64,000 nt of DNA from Aurantimonas sp. Leaf443. Lineage in GTDB: Bacteria > Pseudomonadota > Alphaproteobacteria > Rhizobiales > Rhizobiaceae. The notes under the pieces were generated by a model. The model saw only the letters and a list, made by a program, of their open reading frames with translations. It was not told the DNA's origin and made no database searches. A program made the position numbers and the translations under genes. Below, one piece after another: positions 35,401-47,957 of the stretch. Location of the stretch: the NCBI RefSeq assembly GCF_001425575.1, contig NZ_LMRD01000006.1:631977-695976 (forward strand), read 5' to 3'. The number at the start of each line of letters is the position of its first letter. Positions within the stretch are counted from its first letter, which is position 1.

Positions 35401-36371
35401 TATTCGAACTCTCCGGGAAGCGTCTGGGGCGCGGCCATCGCGGCGAGCGCCCGTGATATCGCGGCCTGCGCGTTGGAACGCGGCAGGCCGTCGGCGCCGA
35501 CCCTGAGCGAGGCGGCCGCGATGCCGCATCGCACGGCCTCGACCCAATCGAGGCCCTCGCAATAGTGGTGGAAGGCGACGCCGGCAAGCGTGTCGCCGGC
35601 CCCTGTCACGTCCTGCGCCGCCACGGCCGGCGGGCGCTGCAGGTGAATGGCGCCGCGATCGAGGATCAACGCGTCGCGCGGCCCGTCGGTCACCACGGCA
35701 CGGCGCACGCCGAGTTCGGCGAGAAGTTCCACGACGAGCGAGGGCCGCGTTCCGGCGGAGGCTTCCACGAGGCTCGCCGCCTCCGCCAGCGAGACGAACA
35801 GGGCGGAGAGGCGCGGCAGGAGCGGCAGCAGGGCCCGGACCTTCGCCGGCGAGACGCCGATGGCGCCGATGGGACGCGGCGTCGCGGCCAGCGCGAGGCG
35901 CTCCAGCGTCTCGGATGGAAGGTTCGCGTCCACCAGGAGCGCGTCGCATGCGTCCAGGGCCTGGCGCAGCTGCCGGCGGGCGACGAGGCGCGGCTTCAGA
36001 AGCGCGTAGAGCGCCATGTCGGCGATGCCGGCGACGAGTTCGCCCTCGTGGTCGAGGATCGCGGTATAGGTCGGCGTCGCCCGGTCGAGCCAGGTGATCG
36101 CAAGGTCCCGCACGCCGAGGCGCGCGAGCGCCTCCTCCACCACGAGTCCCGTCGGGTCGCCGCCGCGCGCGCCGAAGAAGGAAACCGGGCGTCCGAGCGC
36201 TGCGAGGGCCAGCACCGCATTATAGGCCGTGCCTCCGACCGCTTCCTCCAGCCGCCCGGGATTGGAGGCCTGCGCGCGGTACGGCTGGTCGGAGCGGGCG
36301 CGGCGGTCGATATGGGCGGCGCCGCAGACGAGGATCGGCGAAAAGGCGTCGGCCCGGTCTTCGGCGTTCAT
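35400..36371 (-). CDS. psuK: PfkB-family sugar kinase, probably pseudouridine kinase
   Basis: This 323-residue ribokinase-type enzyme is predicted to phosphorylate pseudouridine at the 5' position to feed PsuG. The N-terminal substrate region is [15 protein letters not shown] with ARGGDPTGLVVEE. The ATP-site and catalytic-base signature is DVTGAGDTLAGVAFHH, in which the aspartate of GAGD is the expected base. The genomic pairing with psuG gives the substrate; a ribokinase or adenosine kinase would be the default otherwise. The start at 36371 is the only reasonable ATG. It is divergent from recA, with 152 bases between. Confidence 0.88.
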   Translation of the reverse strand: MNAEDRADAFSPILVCGAAHIDRRARSDQPYRAQASNPGRLEEAVGGTAYNAVLALAALGRPVSFFGARGGDPTGLVVEEALARLGVRDLAITWLDRATPTYTAILDHEGELVAGIADMALYALLKPRLVARRQLRQALDACDALLVDANLPSETLERLALAATPRPIGAIGVSPAKVRALLPLLPRLSALFVSLAEAASLVEASAGTRPSLVVELLAELGVRRAVVTDGPRDALILDRGAIHLQRPPAVAAQDVTGAGDTLAGVAFHHYCEGLDWVEAVRCGIAAASLRVGADGLPRSNAQAAISRALAAMAAPQTLPGEFE

Positions 36372-36427
36372 CGTTTGTTAAACCTTGCAGCGTTCGAGCG
36401 CCGAATCGGAGCGACCCGGAAAGAGGG

Positions 36428-36442
36428 AACAGAACGGGAATA
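36428..36442. promoter_or_regulatory. Candidate LexA (SOS) box upstream of recA
   Basis: GAAC-N7-GAAT at 36428-36442 differs by one base from GAAC-N7-GAAC, the complement of the alphaproteobacterial LexA site GTTC-N7-GTTC. It lies about 80 bases before recA and just upstream of a possible -35. Confidence 0.5.
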
Positions 36443-36447
36443 TGCCT

Positions 36448-36476
36448 TGAAGAAAGAGAACAAAAAAGATACGTAG
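36448..36476 (+). promoter_or_regulatory. recA: Candidate recA promoter
   Basis: TTGAAG (36448-36453) and TACGTA (36471-36476) are 17 bases apart, separated by an A-rich spacer. The transcript would begin near 36483, leaving a leader of about 40 bases. The candidate LexA box ends five bases upstream of the -35. Confidence 0.45.
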
Positions 36477-36523
36477 GAGTTCATTGCAGCCGTGGCCGAC
36501 GCGTGGAATAAGGACCGGATACT

Positions 36524-37588
<1,065 letters not shown>

Positions 37589-37597
37589 CCGAACCCG

Positions 37598-37630
37598 AAG
37601 GCCGGGCCGCTCGTCGGACCCGGCCTTTTT
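37598..37630 (+). terminator. Intrinsic terminator of recA
   Basis: AAGGCCGGG (37598-37606) pairs perfectly with CCCGGCCTT (37619-37627) over a 12-base loop, followed by TTT. It begins nine bases after the recA stop. Confidence 0.92.
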
Positions 37631-37724
37631 CTGTCCGGCTCTTGGAGCGCGCCGCGTTCCGGTGCGGCGCCGGGCGGGGCGGCGGCCTCCGCGATCGGCG
37701 GGGTGTCGCGGCGTGTCGTGACAA

Positions 37725-37753
37725 TGGACACCCCATCGGGGGCTCGCTAAAAG
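37725..37753 (+). promoter_or_regulatory. alaS: Candidate alaS promoter
   Basis: TGGACA (37725-37730) and TAAAAG (37748-37753) are 17 bases apart, between the recA terminator and alaS. They match the TTGACA/TATAAT consensus at 5 of 6 and 4 of 6. The leader would be about 57 bases. Confidence 0.52.
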
Positions 37754-37816
37754 CGCTCTCGTCGCGCGGCGAAAGGCCGTCGCGCGCGGTTTTTCGGCAT
37801 TTCGAGGGCGGTGGCA

Positions 37817-40480
<2,664 letters not shown>

Positions 40481-40490
40481 TATAGGCCTT

Positions 40491-40523
40491 CGCATGAGCC
40501 GACCCTTCGGGCCGGTTCATGCG
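40491..40523 (+). terminator. Long hairpin after alaS without U-tract
   Basis: CGCATGA pairs with TCATGCG at the base, and CCG/CGG and CCC/GGG pair above, with one G-T and one A-C opposition, over a TTC loop. It begins 11 bases after the alaS stop. No T run follows, so it may protect the mRNA end or need a factor to terminate. Confidence 0.5.
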
Positions 40524-40662
40524 ACGTGACTGGATTGTCGGGCGCTGCGCGGGCTGCGGAAGTGCCCCAGGCGTCAGAACGCGTCGTTCCGGACGGGTGA
40601 CGGTCTGAAACGATGGATGGGCGCTCCAAGCCAGTGGAATGGACGACGGGCCGAAACGACAA

Positions 40663-40694
40663 AGGCCGCCGCGGAGGTTTTTCCGCGGCGGCCT
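40663..40694 (-). terminator. Terminator of the PRC-barrel gene
   Basis: A perfect 13-pair stem (40663-40675 with 40682-40694) closes a six-base loop, followed on the minus strand by TTTGTC. It lies 22 bases beyond the stop. Confidence 0.9.
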
Positions 40695-40716
40695 CGTCAT
40701 GTCAGGGACTCGAAGA

Positions 40717-41112
40717 TCAGTCGTCGGCCTGCGGCAGCGCGGTGATGGCGGCGGGGTCGAGATTCACGACGAGGTTCTTGCCGTTCATTGCCAGATTCTC
40801 GATCGGCACCACGCGATCCTCGTCGTCCGACACGACGGAATCGTCGAAGTCGATCTTCACGACGCTGGCGGTCGTCTCGTTGGCACCCATGACCGAGTCG
40901 ATCTCACCGATCTCCTTTCCCGAGGCGTCGTAGACATCCATGTCCTCGAGATCGTCGGCCGAGACGTTCAGCATCGGCACCATCGCGTCGTCGTTCACGT
41001 CGACCATCGTCATCGGCGTCGTCGAAGCGGTGGTCTGGGCGAAAGCGGGGGCGGAAAGGCCGAGAGCGGCGGTGACGAAGGCGAGCGGGAGGGCGTTGCG
41101 AAGGATGGACAT
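40717..41112 (-). CDS. Secreted PRC-barrel-like protein
   Basis: This 131-residue protein has a clean signal peptide (SILRNALPLAFVTAALGLSA, cleavage after AFA near residue 25). The mature protein contains a PRC-barrel-like unit: LNVSADDLEDMDVYDASGKEI, then GEIDSVMGANETTASVVKID. It then has acidic DDSVVSDDEDRVVPIENL. This is a common periplasmic type in rhizobia, often annotated only as PRC-barrel domain-containing; the function is not known. It is markedly acidic. The ATG at 41112 starts directly at the signal peptide, so the in-frame ATG at 41208 was rejected. The gene has its own terminator and is convergent with alaS. Confidence 0.84.
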   Translation of the reverse strand: MSILRNALPLAFVTAALGLSAPAFAQTTASTTPMTMVDVNDDAMVPMLNVSADDLEDMDVYDASGKEIGEIDSVMGANETTASVVKIDFDDSVVSDDEDRVVPIENLAMNGKNLVVNLDPAAITALPQADD

Positions 41113-41295
41113 GAGCGGGAAATTCCTCTGCCGTGTTGATGTCGGCAGGGTAATGACGAACCGCCCGGATCGTTTCGCACCGCATTGGAGAAAGTGCGGG
41201 CAAGGCATTGAAGAGATTGTGATCGACAGACCGCAGGCCGTATGGGAACCCGGCAGGCAAACGCGTCCCGGGTTCGTTCGGGAGGCCTCGAACGC

Positions 41296-41322
41296 AAAAC
41301 GCCCGGTCTCTCGACCGGGCGT
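41296..41322 (-). terminator. Terminator of icd
   Basis: ACGCCCGGT and ACCGGGCGT (41299-41307 and 41314-41322) form a perfect nine-pair stem over a six-base loop. TTT follows on the minus strand. It lies 31 bases beyond the icd stop. Confidence 0.9.
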
Positions 41323-41352
41323 CCGTTTGGCGTGGCGATCGTCGTGACGGCG

Positions 41353-42564
41353 TCAGGCCATGGCCTTCTGGAGGTTCTCGTCAATCTTGTCGAGGAAGCT
41401 CGCGGTGGACAGCCAGGGCTGGTCGGGACCGATGAGGAGCGCGAGGTCCTTCGTCATGAAGCCGCTCTCGACCGTCTGGATGCAGACGCGCTCCAGCGTC
41501 TCGGAAAAGCGCATCAGCTCGGCATTGTCGTCGAGCTTGGCACGATGGGCGAGGCCGCGCGTCCAGGCGAAGATCGAGGCGATGGAATTAGTGGAGGTCT
41601 GCTCGCCGCGCTGGTGCTGGCGGTAGTGGCGCGTGACCGTGCCGTGCGCGGCTTCCGCCTCGACCGTCTTGCCGTCCGGCGTCATCAGGACGGAGGTCAT
41701 CAGGCCGAGCGAGCCGAAGCCCTGCGCCACGATGTCGGACTGCACGTCGCCGTCGTAGTTCTTGCAGGCCCAGACGTAGCCGCCCGACCATTTCAGCGCA
41801 GAGGCGACCATGTCGTCGATCAGGCGGTGCTCGTACCAGAGCTTCTTCTTGTCGAATTCGGCCTTGAACTCGGCCTCGAACACCTCCTGGAAGATGTCCT
41901 TGAACCGGCCGTCATAGGCCTTGAGGATCGTGTTCTTGGTGGAGAGGTAGACGGGGTAGTTGCGCAGGAGGCCGTAGTTCAACGAGGCGCGGGCGAACTC
42001 GCGGATCGACTCGTCCTGATTGTACATGGCCATCGCGACACCGGCGTCGGGCGCCTGATAGACCTCGTGCTCGATCGTCTCGCCGTCCTCGCCGACGAAC
42101 TTGATCGACAGGGTGCCCTTGCCGGGGAAGCGGAAGTCGGTGGCGCGGTACTGGTCGCCGAAGGCGTGGCGGCCGACGATGATGGGCTTGGTCCAGCCCG
42201 GCACGAGGCGGGGCACGTTCTTCATGATGATCGGCTCGCGGAAGATGACGCCGCCGAGAATGTTGCGGATCGTGCCGTTCGGCGACTTCCACATCTTCTT
42301 GAGGCCGAATTCCTCGACGCGCTGCTCGTCCGGCGTGATCGTGGCGCATTTCACGCCGACGCCGTGCTTCTTGATGGCGTTGGCCGCGTCGATCGTCACC
42401 TGGTCGCCCGTGGCGTCGCGATGCTCGACCCCGAGGTCGTAATATTCAAGCTCGATATCCAGGTAGGGGTGGATGAGCTTTTCCTTGATGAACGACCAGA
42501 TGATGCGCGTCATCTCGTCGCCGTCGAGCTCCACGACCGGATTGTCGACCTTGATCTTTGCCAT
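41353..42564 (-). CDS. icd: NADP-dependent isocitrate dehydrogenase
   Basis: This 403-residue TCA-cycle enzyme oxidises isocitrate to 2-oxoglutarate with NADP. It is of the eukaryotic-like homodimeric type found in alphaproteobacteria, not the E. coli type. It begins [20 protein letters not shown] and continues [14 protein letters not shown] with the substrate-binding serine/asparagine segment. [20 protein letters not shown] contains the metal-binding aspartates, and [12 protein letters not shown] is the NADP-binding motif. Length and motifs are standard. The start at 42564 is unambiguous. A terminator follows, so it appears to be a single-gene unit. Confidence 0.97.
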   Translation of the reverse strand: MAKIKVDNPVVELDGDEMTRIIWSFIKEKLIHPYLDIELEYYDLGVEHRDATGDQVTIDAANAIKKHGVGVKCATITPDEQRVEEFGLKKMWKSPNGTIRNILGGVIFREPIIMKNVPRLVPGWTKPIIVGRHAFGDQYRATDFRFPGKGTLSIKFVGEDGETIEHEVYQAPDAGVAMAMYNQDESIREFARASLNYGLLRNYPVYLSTKNTILKAYDGRFKDIFQEVFEAEFKAEFDKKKLWYEHRLIDDMVASALKWSGGYVWACKNYDGDVQSDIVAQGFGSLGLMTSVLMTPDGKTVEAEAAHGTVTRHYRQHQRGEQTSTNSIASIFAWTRGLAHRAKLDDNAELMRFSETLERVCIQTVESGFMTKDLALLIGPDQPWLSTASFLDKIDENLQKAMA

Positions 42565-42637
42565 CGGTGCCTTCCTGACAGATCTTGATTGCAGCTTGCC
42601 CGATCGCCGTCTTCGGAACGCGGGGCCGGTGCGGCGC

Positions 42638-42665
42638 CCTATAGCATCCATGGTCGCACACGCAA
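42638..42665 (-). promoter_or_regulatory. icd: Candidate icd promoter
   Basis: On the minus strand TTGCGT (42660-42665) and TATAGG (42638-42643) are 16 bases apart, about 75 bases before the icd start. Each matches four of six consensus positions. Confidence 0.42.
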
Positions 42666-42726
42666 AGGAAAGCGCCGCCGTGCAAGGGGTGTCGCGCAGT
42701 GAGGTCCGGTCTTCGGGAGGGGCGGC

Positions 42727-44205
42727 ATGAGATCGACGATCGTGGCGCAGGCGCCGGCGGGCGCCATCGCGGGCCGGCGCCGCGGCCGGGTCCTGCGCTT
42801 CCTCGGCATTCCCTATGCCGAGCCGCCGCTGGGCGCTTTGCGCTTCGCCGCCCCGCGCCGGCGCGCGCCCTTCGAAGGCATCTTTCCCGCGCTCTCCTGG
42901 GGCGCCGCGGCCCCGCAGCGCCGCTCGCTGCCCGAACCCGTCGCCCGCATCGCGCGCCAGAGCTTCCTCTTCTCGGAGGACTGTCTGAACCTTCACGTCT
43001 TCACGCCGTCGCTCGAAGGCCGGCGCCCGGTCCTGGTCTTCATCCATGGCGGCGCCTTCGTCATCGGCTCGGGCGCGCAATATCCCGGCGACGATCTCGT
43101 GGCGCGCGGCGACTGCGTGGTCGTCACGATGAACTACCGGCTCGGGCAATTCGGCTTCAACGCCTTCGACCAGCACTTTCCGGGCGACGAGCGCTTCGTC
43201 GCCAATGCCGGCCTGCTCGACCAGCGCCTGGCGCTCGAATGGGTGCGCGACAATATCGAGGCCTTCGGCGGCGACCCGAACCGCGTGACGATCGCCGGCG
43301 AATCGGCCGGTGCGGCTTCGGTGGCCTTCCACCTCCTGCATGCGCCCTCGCGCCCTCTCTTCCATCAGGCGATCATGCAGTCGGGCGGGCTGAACCTCTT
43401 CTATCCGCGGCTTCATGCCGGCACCGTCGCGGGGCGCGTTCTCGAACGGCTCGGCGCGCTCGGCGATCCCGACCGGCTGCTGATGCTGGACTATGCCGAC
43501 TTCGCCGCCGCCGCCGCCGCGCTGGCGCCGGACCATTCGGGCCTCGTTTCCCGCCCGCATATCGACGGCGTGACGCTGCCCGACCGGCCGCTCGGCGAGC
43601 TCTATGCGCTGGCCAAGCCCGTTCCGCTTCTCATCGGCACGAACCGCGACGAGTTCTCCTTCTTCAGCGACCTGCCGATCTTCCCGATCGACGGCAGCTA
43701 CGCCGCGCTCGCAGCCTGGGTGCGCGAGGCGGCGGGGGCGGAGGCGGCCGAGCGGCTCGGCACGGTCTATGCCGACGAGCGGCGCGGGCGCCTGACGCTG
43801 GGAACCGACATCCTCTTCCGCATGCCCGCCCTGCATCAGGCAGAGGCGCAGGGCCGTTCGGCGCCGACCTTCGTCTACCGGCTGGACTGGGAGGCCAAGG
43901 GTCTTCTCTCCAAGCTCGGCGCGACGCATTCGGTGGATCTGCCGCTCCTCTTCGAGGATTTCCTCAAGCCCTTCCGCAGCGCCTATCTCGGCCTCCTGCC
44001 GGATCCGAGCCGCCAGGCGCTGGCCGCCCGCATGCGCGACCGCTGGGTCGCCTTCGTGCGGGACGGGCGGCCGGGCGATGGCTGGCCGGCCTACGATCCG
44101 GCAGAGCGCCTGACCATGATCTTCGGCGCGCGCGACAAGGTGGTAGGAGACCCGGAGGGGCCGCGGCGCCTCGCCTTCGACGGGATCGACGCCTTCACGC
44201 GCTGA
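42727..44205 (+). CDS. Type-B carboxylesterase
   Basis: This 492-residue alpha/beta hydrolase of the carboxylesterase/para-nitrobenzyl-esterase family has its nucleophile S193 in the motif GESAGA. The oxyanion hole is HGG at 107-109, and the family block [12 protein letters not shown] at 83-94 precedes it. The acid and histidine of the triad are likely in the NRDEFSFF and [14 protein letters not shown] regions. No signal peptide is evident, so a cytoplasmic enzyme is expected. The natural ester substrate cannot be inferred. It is divergent from icd and followed by trmJ after 87 bases. Confidence 0.87.
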   Translation: MRSTIVAQAPAGAIAGRRRGRVLRFLGIPYAEPPLGALRFAAPRRRAPFEGIFPALSWGAAAPQRRSLPEPVARIARQSFLFSEDCLNLHVFTPSLEGRRPVLVFIHGGAFVIGSGAQYPGDDLVARGDCVVVTMNYRLGQFGFNAFDQHFPGDERFVANAGLLDQRLALEWVRDNIEAFGGDPNRVTIAGESAGAASVAFHLLHAPSRPLFHQAIMQSGGLNLFYPRLHAGTVAGRVLERLGALGDPDRLLMLDYADFAAAAAALAPDHSGLVSRPHIDGVTLPDRPLGELYALAKPVPLLIGTNRDEFSFFSDLPIFPIDGSYAALAAWVREAAGAEAAERLGTVYADERRGRLTLGTDILFRMPALHQAEAQGRSAPTFVYRLDWEAKGLLSKLGATHSVDLPLLFEDFLKPFRSAYLGLLPDPSRQALAARMRDRWVAFVRDGRPGDGWPAYDPAERLTMIFGARDKVVGDPEGPRRLAFDGIDAFTR

Positions 44206-44292
44206 GGGCGGCGCAGACGGAGGCGCCGCGACGCTTGGCCGGCGCGAACGAAGGGAGTATCAGCACCCGTCCCTCCTTTGCCCTCCGGTGCC

Positions 44293-45060
44293 ATGTCCGT
44301 ATCGTCCGAGCCTTCGCCCGCCATCATCCTCTGCGAGCCGCAGCTCGGCGAGAATATCGGCATGGTCGCGCGGGCCATGGCGAATTTCGGGCTCGGGGAC
44401 CTGCGCCTCGTCAATCCGCGCGACGGATGGCCGAGCGAGAAGGCCCGGGCCGCGGCCTCGCGTGCCGATCACGTGATCGATGCCGTGACGCTCTACGAGA
44501 CGACCGCCGAAGCGGTGGCGGACCTCTCCTTCGTCTATGCGACCACGGCGCGGCCGCGCGACAGTTTCAAGCCGGTGCGCGGGCCGAAGGAGGCCAATGC
44601 CACCCTGCGGGCGCGGATCGGCGCCGGCGAGAGCTGCGGCATCCTCTTCGGCCGCGAACGCTTCGGCCTCTCCAACGAGGAAGTGGGCCTGGCCGACGAG
44701 ATCGTGACCTTCCCCGTCGATCCCGCCTTCGCCTCGCTCAACATCGCGCAGGCCGTCCTTCTCATGTCCTACGAGTGGCGCAGCGGGCTGCTCGGCGAGG
44801 CGGCGGGGCCGCGCTTCACCGCGCCGCCCGCTCCGCAGGCCAAGAAGGAGGATCTGCAGAGCTTCTTCGCGCATCTGGAATCCTCGCTCGAGGCCGCCGG
44901 CTATTTCTACCCGCCGGAAAAGCGCGAGGTCCTGGCGCAGAACCTGCGGACCATGCTGACGAAGGCCGCGTTCTCCGAGCCCGAGCTGCGTTCCTTGCGC
45001 GGCGTCATCCGCTCCTTCGACCATGCCGCGGCCAAGGCGCGCTCGTCCGATGGCGCATGA
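44293..45060 (+). CDS. trmJ: tRNA 2'-O-methyltransferase, TrmJ/SPOUT family
   Basis: This 255-residue SPOUT-class methyltransferase is predicted to methylate the ribose of the nucleotide at position 32 in certain tRNAs using S-adenosylmethionine. The three motifs of the knotted fold are [19 protein letters not shown] with DLRLVNPR, then [15 protein letters not shown], and finally [14 protein letters not shown]. The C-terminal helical extension is typical of TrmJ. The ATG at 44293 is the best start; an in-frame TTG at 44278 precedes it. The last 11 bases overlap the start of murI, indicating coupled translation. Confidence 0.9.
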   Translation: MSVSSEPSPAIILCEPQLGENIGMVARAMANFGLGDLRLVNPRDGWPSEKARAAASRADHVIDAVTLYETTAEAVADLSFVYATTARPRDSFKPVRGPKEANATLRARIGAGESCGILFGRERFGLSNEEVGLADEIVTFPVDPAFASLNIAQAVLLMSYEWRSGLLGEAAGPRFTAPPAPQAKKEDLQSFFAHLESSLEAAGYFYPPEKREVLAQNLRTMLTKAAFSEPELRSLRGVIRSFDHAAAKARSSDGA

Positions 45061-45838
45061 GCGTCCGATCCTCGTCTTCGACAGCGGCATCGGCGGGTTG
45101 ACGGTCCTGCGCGAACTGCGCTGGGTCCTGCCCGACCGGCGCTTCGTCTATGTCGCCGACGATGCCGGCTTTCCCTATGGCGACTGGGCGGAGGCGCCGC
45201 TGGTGGCGCGGATCGGCGATCTCTTCGAGGAGCTGATCGCGCGCCACGACCCGGAGATCGCGGTGATTGCCTGCAACACGGCCTCCACGCTCGTGATGGG
45301 CAGTTTGCGGGAGCGGTTCGCCATTCCCTTCGTCGGCACGGTGCCGGCGATCAAGCCGGCCGCCGAGCGCACCGCCTCCGGCCTCGTCTCGGTGCTGGCG
45401 ACCCCCGGCACGGTGCGGCGCGACTACACGCGCGGCCTGATCGAACAGTTCGCCAGCCGCTGCGAGGTGCGCCTCGTCGGTTCGAAGGCGCTGGCGGGGC
45501 TTGCCGAGGCGCATCTGCGCGGCGGCGCCGTGGACGCGGAGGCGGTGCGGGCGGAGATCGCGGACTGTTTCGTGGAGAGTGAGGGCCGGCGCACCGACAT
45601 CGTGGTGCTGGCCTGCACGCACTACCCGTTTCTTGCCAATCTCTTCCGCAAGCTGGCGCCCTGGCCGGTGGACTGGCTGGATCCGGCCGAGGCGATCGCG
45701 CGCCAGGCGATGAAGCTTCTGGCGCCGCGCGGCGCCGATGCCACCCTGCCGGAGGGCTTCGACCGGGCCTTCTTCACGGCGGGTCCACCGAACGCCGCGA
45801 CGCGGCGGCTGATCCACGGATTCGGTCTGGCCGCCTGA
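45050..45838 (+). CDS. murI: Glutamate racemase
   Basis: This 262-residue cytoplasmic enzyme makes D-glutamate for peptidoglycan. The two catalytic cysteines are C75 in ACNTAS and C189 in ACTHYPF, with the N-terminal [15 protein letters not shown] and the [10 protein letters not shown] block. The length is normal. Its start, ATG at 45050, lies within the trmJ tail in another frame, so trmJ and murI form an overlapping pair. Together with the dipeptide epimerase at 6 kb it touches murein amino-acid metabolism, but the two are not linked in position. Confidence 0.94.
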   Translation: MAHERPILVFDSGIGGLTVLRELRWVLPDRRFVYVADDAGFPYGDWAEAPLVARIGDLFEELIARHDPEIAVIACNTASTLVMGSLRERFAIPFVGTVPAIKPAAERTASGLVSVLATPGTVRRDYTRGLIEQFASRCEVRLVGSKALAGLAEAHLRGGAVDAEAVRAEIADCFVESEGRRTDIVVLACTHYPFLANLFRKLAPWPVDWLDPAEAIARQAMKLLAPRGADATLPEGFDRAFFTAGPPNAATRRLIHGFGLAA

Positions 45839-45919
45839 GCGCGGCGGTCGAATCGGGGAACGCCGGATGCGGGGAAACGTTAGGGGCCCATCGCATCGCA
45901 ACACGAGGCTGCCCCGTCC

Positions 45920-46078
45920 ATGGACGTCATCCGCATCATTCTCGCCATCCTCCTGCCGCCGGTCGGCGTCTTCATGCAGGTCGGGCTCGGCAAGCATTTC
46001 TGGATCAACTGTATCCTGACGCTGTTCGGCTACATCCCCGGCATCATCCACGCGATCTGGGTCATCGCGAAATACTGA
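45920..46078 (+). CDS. Pmp3/YqaE-family small membrane protein
   Basis: This is a 52-residue hydrophobic peptide beginning MDVIRIILAILLPPVGVF, then a short polar loop (GLGKHFWIN), then CILTLFGYIPGIIHAIWVI and a terminal KY. The two membrane helices joined by a conserved hinge, with LPPVGVF and GYIPGIIHA, are the signature of the Pmp3 (UPF0057) family. Yeast and plant members modulate membrane potential and salt tolerance; bacterial roles are unclear. A small gene of this size is easily missed. It lies 81 bases after murI and about 50 bases before the candidate rpsD promoter. Confidence 0.9.
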   Translation: MDVIRIILAILLPPVGVFMQVGLGKHFWINCILTLFGYIPGIIHAIWVIAKY

Positions 46079-46129
46079 CGGCCGGCGGGCAGGGCGCCCC
46101 GGCCGTCAGGCCGCGAGGCCGTCACGCGG

Positions 46130-46158
46130 TTGACATCCGGCGCCCCGTCCCCTAACCA
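46130..46158 (+). promoter_or_regulatory. rpsD: Candidate rpsD promoter
   Basis: TTGACA (46130-46135), a perfect -35, is followed after 17 bases by TAACCA (46153-46158). Transcription would start near 46165, giving rpsD a leader of about 170 bases. Confidence 0.52.
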
Positions 46159-46289
46159 CCGCGTCAACCGGCGGGGTTCATCCCGGCCGGTTTTCGACGT
46201 GTCCCGTGGACGACCCATGCCTTCGTGCAGCGTTGTCGTCCTGTCAGTCCGCCGCAGGCGGGCAGAGGAGGGCGCGTTTCCTGGGCGAA

Positions 46290-46324
46290 CCTGCCGGATT
46301 GGCCGGCGGGCGGCCCGTCTTTTT
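46290..46324 (+). promoter_or_regulatory. Terminator-like hairpin in the rpsD leader
   Basis: CCTGCCGG (46290-46297) pairs with CCGGCGGG (46303-46310, one wobble). It is followed by a short alternative CGGG/CCCG hairpin and then TTTTT at 46320-46324, only 11 bases before the rpsD ATG. It could be an attenuator or the S4 autoregulatory site. Confidence 0.42.
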
Positions 46325-46334
46325 GGGAAATGCG

Positions 46335-46952
46335 ATGAGCAAGCGCGACTCAGTCAAGTACAAGATCGATCGCCGTATGGGCGAGAACATCTGGGGCCGT
46401 CCGAAGTCCCCGGTGAACCGCCGCCAGTACGGCCCCGGCCAGCACGGCCAGCGCCGCAAGTCCAAGGTCAGCGACTTCGGTCTCCAGCTGCGCGCCAAGC
46501 AGAAGCTCAAGGGCTATTACGGCGACGTGTCCGAGAAGCAGTTCCGCCGCACCTACGAGGAGGCGGCCCGCCGCCGTGGCGACACTTCGGAGAACCTGAT
46601 CGGCCTTCTCGAGAGCCGTCTGGACGCCGTCGTCTACCGCGCGAAGTTCGTGCCGACGATCTTCGCGGCGCGCCAGTTCGTCAATCACGGCCATGTCAAC
46701 GTGAACGGCCGTCGCACGAACATCCAGTCCTATATCTGCAAGGCCGGCGACGTGATCGAGGTCCGTCAGAAGTCCAAGCAGCTCGCCATCGTCATCGAGG
46801 CGACGCAGCTCGCCGAGCGCGACGTGCCGGACTATATCGAGGTCGATCACAACAAGATGGTCGCCACCTATGTGCGCGCCCCCGGCCTGCACGACGTGCC
46901 CTATCCGGTGCAGATGGAACCGAACCTCGTCGTCGAGTTCTACTCGCGCTAA
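46335..46952 (+). CDS. rpsD: 30S ribosomal protein S4
   Basis: This 205-residue primary 16S rRNA-binding protein is needed to nucleate the small subunit. It begins [20 protein letters not shown], followed by [21 protein letters not shown]. The S4 RNA-binding domain is at about residues 94-155 ([34 protein letters not shown]). The N-terminus lacks zinc-binding cysteines, so it is the zinc-independent form. The start at 46335 is fixed by homology. It is a stand-alone gene, away from the main ribosomal operons as usual in this group, and is followed by a strong terminator. Confidence 0.98.
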   Translation: MSKRDSVKYKIDRRMGENIWGRPKSPVNRRQYGPGQHGQRRKSKVSDFGLQLRAKQKLKGYYGDVSEKQFRRTYEEAARRRGDTSENLIGLLESRLDAVVYRAKFVPTIFAARQFVNHGHVNVNGRRTNIQSYICKAGDVIEVRQKSKQLAIVIEATQLAERDVPDYIEVDHNKMVATYVRAPGLHDVPYPVQMEPNLVVEFYSR

Positions 46953-46976
46953 GCGACAGGTCCGACGAAACGAACG

Positions 46977-47003
46977 AAAGGCCGCCCTCGGGTGGCCTTT
47001 TTT
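46977..47003 (+). terminator. Intrinsic terminator of rpsD
   Basis: A ten-pair stem, AAAGGCCGCC (46977-46986) with GGTGGCCTTT (46991-47000) including one G-T pair, over a CTCG loop. Together with the stem's last bases it ends in six T residues. It begins 24 bases after the stop. Confidence 0.93.
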
Positions 47004-47074
47004 CGTTGATGCGTCGCGTTTTCAGCCAAACGCCGGGCCGACCTTGCTATAGGACCGGCGAAGGGATGGGTTCG

Positions 47075-47944
47075 ATGCTCGACGACGCAAGGATGGACGC
47101 CGACGGCGCCGATGGCGATGAGGAGACTGCGGGGGCGGGGGCGCATCCGCTGTTTCGCGCCGCGCCTTCGTCCGTCGGCTTCAAGAAGCTGCGCAAGCGG
47201 CTGCTGCGCGAGGTTCGCGAGACCATCGCGACCCATGCGATGGTGACGCCCGGCGCGCGCTGGCTCGTGGCGATCTCCGGCGGCAAGGATTCCTACGCGC
47301 TGCTCGCCCTCCTCCTCGACCTGCAATGGCGCGGGCACCTGCCGGTCGATCTCCTGGCCTGCAATCTCGACCAGGGCCAGCCGAACTTTCCCAAGCACGT
47401 TCTGCCCGACTTCCTGACGCGGCACGCCATCGCGCACCGCATCGAGTATCGCGACACCTATTCGATCGTGAAGGAGAAGGTGCCGGCCGGCGCGACCTAT
47501 TGCTCGCTCTGCTCGCGCCTTCGCCGTGGCAACCTCTACCGCATCGCCCGGGAGGAGGGCTGCGAGGCGCTGGTGCTCGGCCACCACCGGGACGACAGTC
47601 TCGAGACCTTCTTCATGAACCTGTTCCATGGCGGCCGGCTTTCCGCCATGCCCGGCAAGCTCCTGAACGACGAGGGCGACCTCTTCGTGCTGCGGCCGCT
47701 GATCCGCTCGGCGGAGGAGGATCTGGCCCGATTCGCCGCCGCCCTCGACGTCCCGATCATCCCCTGCGATCTCTGCGGGAGCCAGGACGGGCTGCAGCGC
47801 CAGGCCGTGAAGGCGATGATCGCGGGCATGGAGGCGAGCGCGCCCGGCCGCAAGGACATCATGATCAGGGCGTTGTCGAACCTTCGCCCCGGCCATCTCC
47901 TCGACACGTCGCAGTTCGATTTCACGGCCCTCACGCGCCGCTAG
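47075..47944 (+). CDS. ttcA: tRNA 2-thiocytidine synthetase TtcA
   Basis: This 289-residue ATP-dependent enzyme thiolates cytidine 32 of tRNA with an iron-sulfur cluster. The PP-loop is SGGKDS at 68-73. The cluster cysteines are C143 and C146 (CSLC) and a later CDLC pair at 231 and 234, consistent with the TtcA arrangement. [16 protein letters not shown] is also diagnostic. The ATG at 47075 has GAAGGG at a good distance; an in-frame ATG at 47066 has it too close. The first 30 residues are acidic and variable. It is followed after 13 bases by the inositol-phosphatase-family gene. Confidence 0.93.
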   Translation: MLDDARMDADGADGDEETAGAGAHPLFRAAPSSVGFKKLRKRLLREVRETIATHAMVTPGARWLVAISGGKDSYALLALLLDLQWRGHLPVDLLACNLDQGQPNFPKHVLPDFLTRHAIAHRIEYRDTYSIVKEKVPAGATYCSLCSRLRRGNLYRIAREEGCEALVLGHHRDDSLETFFMNLFHGGRLSAMPGKLLNDEGDLFVLRPLIRSAEEDLARFAAALDVPIIPCDLCGSQDGLQRQAVKAMIAGMEASAPGRKDIMIRALSNLRPGHLLDTSQFDFTALTRR

Positions 47945-47957
47945 AAGGATCGCCACC

